Source: G001797105 sp964528155 (GTDB taxonomy: Bacteria; Chloroflexota; Anaerolineae; Anaerolineales; E44-bin32). From it: a stretch of 10,076 bases of DNA. The notes beneath the pieces were generated by a model. It did not search any database. It was given only the letters and a program-made list of their open reading frames with translations, and was not told the origin of the DNA. Below, in pieces: positions 5,668 through 10,076 of this stretch (its first letter is position 1; each line of letters begins with the position of its first letter). The translations under genes were made by a program, and so were the position numbers. The stretch lies in contig CAZGRL010000129.1 in NCBI GenBank assembly GCA_964528155.1, positions 1-10,076 on the forward strand, read 5' to 3'.

Positions 5668-7055
5668 GATTGGACATGCGGTCGCCTGCAGTGCGATCGA
5701 TCCCGGCAGTCATCCTGCTGGCTGTGGCTGTCGTATCCACTGCCAGCCTGCCGTTGGGGAACGCGTTATGGGCAAAGGCGTTGGGCGTGGTGGGGGAGAT
5801 CCATATAAAGGAACGTCATCATCATGGCTGTACGCCCGGCTTCTGGAAGCAAGACCATCATCTCAAGTACTGGCCGGCCCGAAATGGCCCGAACCAGTTC
5901 TTCAGCGTAGCCTTCCAGACCTCGATGGGTGAGGATCTGACGCTGATGGAGACGCTGAAGCTGCGGGGAGGCGGGGACAATGCGCTCATGCGCCAGGCCG
6001 CGGCGGCGCTCCTGAATGCGGGCAGTCAGCAGTTGGAGTATCGATACACGACCACCGAGGTCCTGGAGATGTTCGGGCAGGCAGTCGATTCACACTCCTT
6101 TGAGCCCGTCAAGGATCTATACGAGGCGGCGAATAGCGATGGCTGTCCGTTCGAGCCTTCGGTGGTCGCAACTGCCCTGAACGCTGAGGTGATGGCGTAT
6201 GCCACACACACGCACCGCACGATCTTTGACTGGGCCTTGGCCGTTACCGCGGATCCTCCCGAGTTGGTGATGGAGCCGGGATCCAAAGAAACTATCCATG
6301 TCGGGCTTGTGCCGCAACGCTTCGAGACGGAGCACGAGGACGAATACCGCGCACAGGGTGTGATCTGCCTGACGAACACGGGCGACGGGATCACCCAGGG
6401 GCTGGCGGTCGATGTCGTTGTGCAAGCAATCGTGGGCGACGACGAACCATCGGACCTTGCCGAGTCGACGCTTGATGTGAGCGACAAGCCCGCGCTGGAC
6501 CCGGGTGAATACTACTGCTACTTCTACGAGATTCCATTTTCCCCTGAGCCGTCGGCGACCCACCGCACTGTGGTCCGGATCTGGATCGACAACTACCTTG
6601 ATCACACCGATGGCCCATACGGCCCCGAAGTTGTGACGGTCTTCGACCTCGCCTCGCCGGCCGAGACGATCGAGACCGACGCCGAGTCGCTCCTCAGTCT
6701 CGAACTGATCTGCCCTCAGGGATTTGCATGCGGCATCGGAGATCCCGGCCCCTGGCTTTTGAGGGCTTCGACGGCAATCGACCTGGATCTAGAGTTGACG
6801 TCCGATTCTCCAACGTGCACAAGGCACACCGTGGGATTGAATGCTTCCCTCCTAGAGGCTGATACTGGTCAGCTTCGCCCAGCGGAGAACGGGATCATCG
6901 TCCAGGCCATCGGCTGTCCGGTTGTCGAGGCCGGCCCCCAGACGCCGACCCCGACGCCCACTCTACCGGTCTCGGAAGAGACGCCGGAGGCGACCTCCAC
7001 CCCCTTGGAGACCGGGGAACCGACGGAGGAGCCCACCCCGACTCCATCGCCCTGA
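5664..7055 (+). CDS. GCTPGFWK-motif surface protein with SipW-like signal and TPTP tail
   Basis: The protein has 463 residues from the GTG at 5664, which forms a GTGA overlap with the signal peptidase stop and implies translational coupling. AGGGGGT (5654-5660) is just upstream. Starts at ATG 5622 or 5676 are possible. A hydrophobic segment (about 12-30) runs into GNALWAKALG, close to the LWSK junction of the paralogues. Next is HHHGCTPGFWKQDHHLKYW (about 52-70) and GGGDNALMRQAAAALLNA (102-119), the GCTPGFWK module seen in many exported proteins of Chloroflexota, Cyanobacteria and others, whose role is unknown. The middle is beta-rich with paired cysteines (ICLTNTG, YYCYF, LICPQG). The last 40 residues are a Thr/Pro/Glu linker (TPTPTPTLPV...). 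No sortase or PEP-CTERM anchor is present. It is likely a large accessory surface protein processed by the adjacent peptidase. Confidence 0.75.
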   Translation: MRLDMRSPAVRSIPAVILLAVAVVSTASLPLGNALWAKALGVVGEIHIKERHHHGCTPGFWKQDHHLKYWPARNGPNQFFSVAFQTSMGEDLTLMETLKLRGGGDNALMRQAAAALLNAGSQQLEYRYTTTEVLEMFGQAVDSHSFEPVKDLYEAANSDGCPFEPSVVATALNAEVMAYATHTHRTIFDWALAVTADPPELVMEPGSKETIHVGLVPQRFETEHEDEYRAQGVICLTNTGDGITQGLAVDVVVQAIVGDDEPSDLAESTLDVSDKPALDPGEYYCYFYEIPFSPEPSATHRTVVRIWIDNYLDHTDGPYGPEVVTVFDLASPAETIETDAESLLSLELICPQGFACGIGDPGPWLLRASTAIDLDLELTSDSPTCTRHTVGLNASLLEADTGQLRPAENGIIVQAIGCPVVEAGPQTPTPTPTLPVSEETPEATSTPLETGEPTEEPTPTPSP

Positions 7056-7174
7056 TCCCGTCAGGTACAAGCAAGCCCTCGACCCAAGTTCGGCCCCATC
7101 TCGACGGGCTGCCGAGGTGCTGGCGCGTGTAGAAGTCCAGATACATGTGAGATAGCAGGGCCTGGCGGAGGAAG

Positions 7175-7230
7175 TGCATCGGGGTCATCCTTGGGGCAGC
7201 GACACCAACCAAGGAGAGGGCCCCGATGCA
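7175..7230 (+). promoter_or_regulatory. Inverted repeat enclosing the transposase ribosome site
   Basis: TGCATCGGGG (7175-7184) and CCCCGATGCA (7221-7230) are perfect 10-base complements. Inside them CCTTGG (7189-7194) pairs with CCAAGG (7209-7214). The putative Shine-Dalgarno AAGGAGAGG (7211-7219) is in this structure, and the transposase ATG follows directly at 7231. In several IS families such hairpins hide the ribosome site in transcripts entering from outside. The remaining 7056-7174 stretch contains no feature I recognise beyond a weak bulged stem (7074-7082 with 7101-7110). Confidence 0.45.
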
Positions 7231-8210
7231 ATGGTTGTCCTACCCCCGATCGTTTTCTATGTGACATACCACGGTTCGATGGGGTTGTCAGCCAGGGCGG
7301 CCGAACGCCTGCGATGGCTGAAGGCTTTGCGGACCCTGGTGGGATAGGGGCTCAACAGCCAGCAAGCTGCCGAGGTTCTGACCCTCTCTCGGGAGACGCC
7401 ATATCGTTGGGAGCGACGGCTGAAGACGCAAGGGCCGCCAGGCCTGGAAGAGCGGAGCTGACGACCGAAGAACTACCGACGGCCGCAGTGGCCACCGTAA
7501 TTGGCTGAGGCGGTCCAAAGCTAGCGCGAACCGTACGGGCGGGACAAGCACAGACTCGCGATGCGAACAAAGCAAGATGGCTAGCGGATGTCCGCCTCGA
7601 AGGTGGGCAGGATCCTGCAGCGGCTCAGACCTGCAGACGCCCATTCAAGCGTCCCTATGCCACACGGAACCAAGGGAGTACGTGGGACAGCGCCCTGATG
7701 ATCTGGTGCTGGTCGACACCTTGGATGTATGCCCACTGCCAAACGTGGTCATCAAGCAGCTCCCCGGCCGTGATGTTGTGAGCCGGTGGGACGTGATTGA
7801 AGTCTACCGAAGGGCAACGCCCGGCAACGCGCGGTCCTTTCTGGAAAGCTTGGTGGCCCGCTCACCCTATCCCATGAAAACAATCCAGGTGAACGGGGGC
7901 AGCGAATTCCAGGCAGAGTCTGAGAAGGCCTGCCAGGAGAAGGGAATCAAGCTGTTCGTGCTGCCGCCGCGATCCCCAAAGCTGAACAGGCATGTGGAGC
8001 GAGCTCAGCGGACCCACACTGAAGAGTACCGCGACCGCCAAATGGGGGGAACTGGATTTCAAGAGCCTGAACTAGGCGATGCAGCAGTGAGAGTATACCT
8101 ACAACCATGTCCGGCCCCACTACTCAGTTGCTCTCAAGACATCGGCGGAGTATCTTGCTCAGCGCCACCAACGGATGCTCCAGGCGGCATGTCCGTCTCA
8201 TATGTCCTGA
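7231..8210 (+). pseudogene. IS481-like transposase (DDE integrase core), degraded
   Basis: One ancestral gene can be followed through three frames. From ATG 7231 the first frame gives FYVTYHGSMGLSARAAERLR, a helix-turn-helix region (QQAAEVLTLSRETPYRWERR) and SASKVGRILQRL. It is interrupted by stops at 7345, 7459, 7498, 7522 and 7582. Near 7640-7690 the frame shifts to the integrase core: LVLVDTLDV (first Asp, 7715-7717), RDVVSRWDVIEVYRRAT, IQVNGGSEF and PPRSPKLN with VERAQRTH (Glu, 7997-7999). The second catalytic Asp of QVDGGSEF is Asn here (7892-7894). Near 8090 it shifts again to YTYNHVRPHYS and AEYLAQRHQRMLQAACPSHM, ending at TGA 8208-8210. Five nonsense codons, two frameshifts and a lost catalytic residue make it certainly inactive. 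The longest intact frame (7577-8266) should not be annotated as a functional gene. Confidence 0.85.
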
Positions 8211-8222
8211 CCGATACGCGCG

Positions 8223-8252
8223 TTGACACCCCGGTTACCAGTGTGTTAGACT
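8223..8252 (+). promoter_or_regulatory. Sigma70-like promoter at the right end of the IS remnant
   Basis: A perfect TTGACA (8223-8228) is followed 18 bp later by TAGACT (8247-8252), which keeps the key T1, A2 and T6 of a -10 box. It points toward the response regulator, whose start lies about 200 bp downstream with no intervening terminator. Outward promoters at IS ends are common. The leader between contains one stem (GGCACG 8301-8306 with CGTGCC 8322-8327) and no gene. Confidence 0.45.
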
Positions 8253-8464
8253 TTTTTTGTCCCTAGTACTCCAGTACCATCCAGGAGGGTCTGGGCCCGA
8301 GGCACGTCGGCCGAGGGGGCGCGTGCCGGATGCTCCCGAATGTGGAACCTGATACTCGTCGAGGCGCACCAGTGACGGTAACCTGAGGGTCGCTTTCTCG
8401 AGGTTTTGGTGCTGATTCGACCGGAGGGGGATTGAACGGAAAGCTGCGATACGAAGGAGTTTGG

Positions 8465-9181
8465 ATGCCAGGCAAGACGCTGGTCCTTGTAGTGGATGAC
8501 GATACCCGCATCCTGGATCTGTTGGCGATGAGCCTGCAGCGGGACGGTTTCGACGTGCTCACGGCAGTGGCCGGTGAGCAGGCCCTCAAGCTAGCCTATA
8601 AGGAGCACCCGGACGCGATCATCCTGGACATCATGCTCCCGGGGATGGACGGTTTCGAAGTCTGTCGCCGGCTGCGCGAAATGACCGAAGCTGTGATCAT
8701 CTTTGTCACAGCCAGGGACGAGACGGAAGACGTGGTTCGCGGCCTGCGCATGGGCGGGGATGACTACATTATTAAGCCGTACGCGTACCAGGAGCTCGTC
8801 ACCCGGTTGGCGGCGGGTTTGCGCCGCCGTGCGACCGGTTCTCTGCCGCCGGTTTTGAAGTCGTCCGGCGATGTGCTTATGCTGACCGATCCCGGCCGCC
8901 GGTTGGTTTTCATGAACGGCCAGGCGATCCAGCTCACCCCCAAGGAATTCGAAGTCCTCAAGTATCTGATCAAGAACTCTGGAAAAGTACTCAGCTCAGA
9001 CGCCATCTTGAGATTCGCCTGGGGCGCGGAATACATCGGTGAGAGTCGCCTGCTGAAGCAGTGCATCTACCGATTGCGCGCCAAGCTCGAGCCGAACCCA
9101 TCGCGTCCGGTGCACATCCTGACCGTGCGCGGCTCGGGGTATGTGTTCGAGCCGGAGCCCCTGGCGGTCGGCGCCGGGTAA
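8465..9181 (+). CDS. OmpR/PhoB-family response regulator, orphan
   Basis: The protein has 238 residues from the ATG at 8465, five bases after AAGGAG; a TTG at 8432 is a less likely start. The receiver domain (about 4-122) has the acidic pocket DDD (11-13), phospho-acceptor Asp55 in LDIMLPGMDG, Thr82 and Lys104 in KPY. The C-terminal winged helix (about 136-229) has LTPKEFEVLKYL, the recognition-helix region ESRLLKQCIYRLRAKLE and VRGSGYVFE. All key residues are intact, so it should be a phosphorylation-controlled DNA-binding regulator that binds direct repeats. No histidine kinase is beside it: upstream is the IS remnant and downstream a terminator and a convergent gene. The kinase and targets are unknown. 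The 11-bp repeats at 309-337 are the one matching type of site in the window. Confidence 0.9.
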   Translation: MPGKTLVLVVDDDTRILDLLAMSLQRDGFDVLTAVAGEQALKLAYKEHPDAIILDIMLPGMDGFEVCRRLREMTEAVIIFVTARDETEDVVRGLRMGGDDYIIKPYAYQELVTRLAAGLRRRATGSLPPVLKSSGDVLMLTDPGRRLVFMNGQAIQLTPKEFEVLKYLIKNSGKVLSSDAILRFAWGAEYIGESRLLKQCIYRLRAKLEPNPSRPVHILTVRGSGYVFEPEPLAVGAG

Positions 9182-9209
9182 GCGACTAGGGCTCCCGGAG
9201 CCTGGCTAC

Positions 9210-9230
9210 GACCGGTCTCCGGTCTTTTCT
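9210..9230 (+). terminator. Intrinsic terminator of the response regulator
   Basis: GACCGG (9210-9215) pairs with CCGGTC (9219-9224) around TCT, followed at once by TTTTCT. It lies 29 bp after the regulator stop codon. A further near-palindrome (GGCTCCCGGAGCC, 9190-9202) sits between the stop and the terminator. Confidence 0.7.
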
Positions 9231-9267
9231 CCTCCGTCATTGTCCTATCCCAAGAAGTTCTTGTAGC

Positions 9268-9419
9268 CGCAGGCTTCAGCCTGCGTTTCTCTTGCCTTTT
9301 TCGATTGCGCAAGCTCTGCTTGCGCTCGGAAGCGGAGCTTCCGAACCTTGGAACCGCCGTCCTCCCGAGTTGCCACCTCATCCACGGGCTTCGCCCGTGC
9401 CCAGGAGCAGAGCTCCTGG
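9268..9419. repeat. Array of five small hairpins with covarying arms and GC...GC cores
   Basis: There are five perfect hairpins. 9268-9285 has arms CGCAGGC/GCCTGCG and loop TTCA. 9307-9325 has GCGCAAGC/GCTTGCGC and loop TCT. 9326-9344 has TCGGAAGC/GCTTCCGA and loop GGA. 9383-9399 has CACGGGC/GCCCGTG and loop TTC. 9401-9419 has CCAGGAGC/GCTCCTGG and loop AGA. In every case the innermost two pairs are GC on one side and GC on the other, around a 3-4 base loop, while the outer arms differ completely yet stay complementary. Two of them abut. They occupy the gap between convergent genes with no coding potential. Function unknown. Confidence 0.7.
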
Positions 9420-9484
9420 ACTCCATACGCGAGATTCCCTGTCGTGCTTGCTCTTGCAGCCGCGAGTGTCCAGGTCGAGGCATT

Positions 9485-9520
9485 GAAAAGGCTCCCGGAG
9501 CCTTGGAGACTCCGGGAGCC
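9485..9520 (-). terminator. Intrinsic terminator of the minus-strand sulfatase-like gene
   Basis: Read on the minus strand, GGCTCCCGGAG (9520-9510) pairs over 11 bases with CTCCGGGAGCC (9500-9490) around a 9-base loop and is followed by TTTTC (9489-9485). It lies about 45 bp past the stop of the minus-strand gene. The core GGCTCCCGGAGCCT also occurs at 9190-9203, exactly 300 bp away. Confidence 0.65.
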
Positions 9521-9523
9521 TGA

Positions 9524-9565
9524 CCTCTGTCTCCCGTCCTCTGTCTCCCGTCCCCCGTCCCCCGT
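9524..9565. repeat. Short tandem repeat, 14-bp and 7-bp units
   Basis: The 14-mer CCTCTGTCTCCCGT occurs twice in tandem (9524-9537 and 9538-9551), then CCCCCGT twice (9552-9558 and 9559-9565). It abuts the stop codon of the minus-strand gene. It is strongly strand-asymmetric (pyrimidine on plus, GGGA/GGGG-rich on minus). It is probably slippage-prone, with no role visible. Confidence 0.75.
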
Positions 9566-10076
9566 CACCTAAACGGCTGCCCCAGGATGAACCCGTCCCG
9601 ATTGATCCGCGCGTATTCGTAGCCATCCTGCGCGTGATGGTCCGTATACAACGTGTAATCCTCCAGCATCGGATAGCTACCGCCAAAGACGCAATTGAAG
9701 ATCACTCGAAACGTGTTCACGGGCGAGATCTGCGGATACAGACCGGATGCGCATGGTGCGGGCAGGTGGTAGGCGTTGAAGATGGAGGCCTTCAACTCGA
9801 GGTTGGTCGGATCGGGATGGGCCCAGTCGAAACCGAAGGCGGGCCCCGTGTCGGATTGGATCACGATGATGGGGTCCGGATCGGATTTGGCCAGGATGGT
9901 GTCGACCGCTTCCAGGATCTTGGTGTTGATGAACAACATTTGATCGCGATACTTCTGGAATTCCTGGACCCGATCTTCGGTCGGCGAGATGTCTTCCAAG
10001 GAAAATGGTCCAGATTCTGTCGTCGCCTGACCCTCGGGACCAAAGACATACGGCCGGTGGGGAGATACGAGGTGCA
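9565..10076 (-). CDS. Sulfatase-like / LTA-synthase-like AlkP-superfamily protein, C-terminal part
   Basis: The minus-strand frame stays open from the window edge to TGA (9567-9565), giving about 169 C-terminal residues; the start lies beyond the window. Readable motifs are HLVSPHRPYVFGPEGQ at the edge, then VQEFQKYRDQMLFINTKI, DPIIVIQSDTGPAFGFDW, FNAYHLP, LYPQISPVNTFRVIFNCVFG and YTLY. This order matches the sulfatase-like hydrolases (alkaline phosphatase superfamily) frequent in Chloroflexota, usually polytopic membrane enzymes acting on phosphate or sulfate esters outside the cell. In that family the motif is normally DHG, the Asp and His being metal ligands. Here it reads DTG (gac acg ggg), so activity or metal binding may be altered, or a sequencing error may be present. 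The frame otherwise looks intact. It is convergent with the response regulator. Confidence 0.75.
   Translation of the reverse strand, partial: HLVSPHRPYVFGPEGQATTESGPFSLEDISPTEDRVQEFQKYRDQMLFINTKILEAVDTILAKSDPDPIIVIQSDTGPAFGFDWAHPDPTNLELKASIFNAYHLPAPCASGLYPQISPVNTFRVIFNCVFGGSYPMLEDYTLYTDHHAQDGYEYARINRDGFILGQPFR

Larger units (their letters stand above)
7175..8255 (+). mobile_element. Decayed IS481-like insertion sequence
   Basis: The region comprises the start-site hairpin, the broken transposase and about 45 bp of flanking sequence up to a T-tract. I could not match terminal inverted repeats or a target duplication between the two sides, so the outer limits are approximate and the ends are probably eroded. 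It sits between the surface-protein operon and the response regulator, outside both. Confidence 0.5.

Noticed and set aside
7056..7174. Minus-strand coding remnant (MTPMHFLRQALLSH...) left of the transposase
   Set aside because: No recognisable family, and the frame continues antisense into the P/T-rich tail of the preceding gene. Probably chance.
8222..8250. Second set of 11-bp-spaced repeats (GTTGACA, GGTTACC, TGTTAGA) before the regulator, as an autoregulatory Pho-box
   Set aside because: The third unit does not match and the first is explained by a -35 box; too weak to claim.
7577..8266. 229-codon frame as a functional transposase
   Set aside because: Homology continues on both sides in other frames, the start is internal, the second catalytic Asp is Asn and the C-terminal end is out of frame. 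It is treated as part of a pseudogene.
9268..9419. CRISPR array
   Set aside because: The units are individual palindromes with different sequences and irregular spacing, not identical repeats separating equal-length spacers.

Overview
The window is GC-rich bacterial DNA. It combines secreted proteins with Thr/Pro-rich tails, SipW-type signal peptides, an ER-type (Ser-His) signal peptidase, an IS481-like transposase relic and a sulfatase-like AlkP-superfamily protein. This mix resembles Chloroflexota (Anaerolineae-like) metagenome-derived genomes. That assignment is an inference from protein style, since no rRNA or other marker gene is present.

Left part (1-639): the C-terminal tail of a Pro/Thr/Ser-rich protein ends at 191. 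It is followed by a roughly 450-base gene-free stretch. This holds a candidate activator-dependent promoter (three 11-bp-spaced TTCACC-like repeats ahead of TACGAT) and a long, structured leader with a 12-bp perfect hairpin.

Central part (640-7055): six co-directional genes form a surface-protein locus. Four encode paralogous exported proteins with a SipW/TasA-like N-terminus (hydrophobic segment, then LWSK, then a TGxVDA-type strand) and a shared cysteine-containing beta-rich domain (NGYPSYxC, HVEQ, QWNE...C). The second of them is fused to a GATase1-like/DUF4350-like domain. The fifth gene encodes a polytopic signal peptidase with the SipW/ER-type Ser...His...Asp arrangement, the obvious candidate to process the others. 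The sixth overlaps it by GTGA and encodes a GCTPGFWK-motif surface protein with the same kind of signal and a TPTP tail. I read this as a TasA-SipW-like export and surface-fibre or matrix system, extended by clade-specific cargo. The function is inferred.

Right part (7056-10076): a decayed IS481-like transposase (five in-frame stops, two frameshifts, one catalytic Asp replaced by Asn) ends near 8210. A promoter-like TTGACA element at its downstream end faces an orphan OmpR/PhoB-type response regulator (8465-9181), which is closed by an intrinsic terminator. A 383-bp convergent intergenic region follows. It contains five small hairpins with covarying arms and constant GC...GC cores, an opposite-strand terminator and a short tandem repeat. 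The window ends inside a minus-strand gene for a sulfatase-like/LTA-synthase-like protein whose usual DHG metal motif reads DTG.
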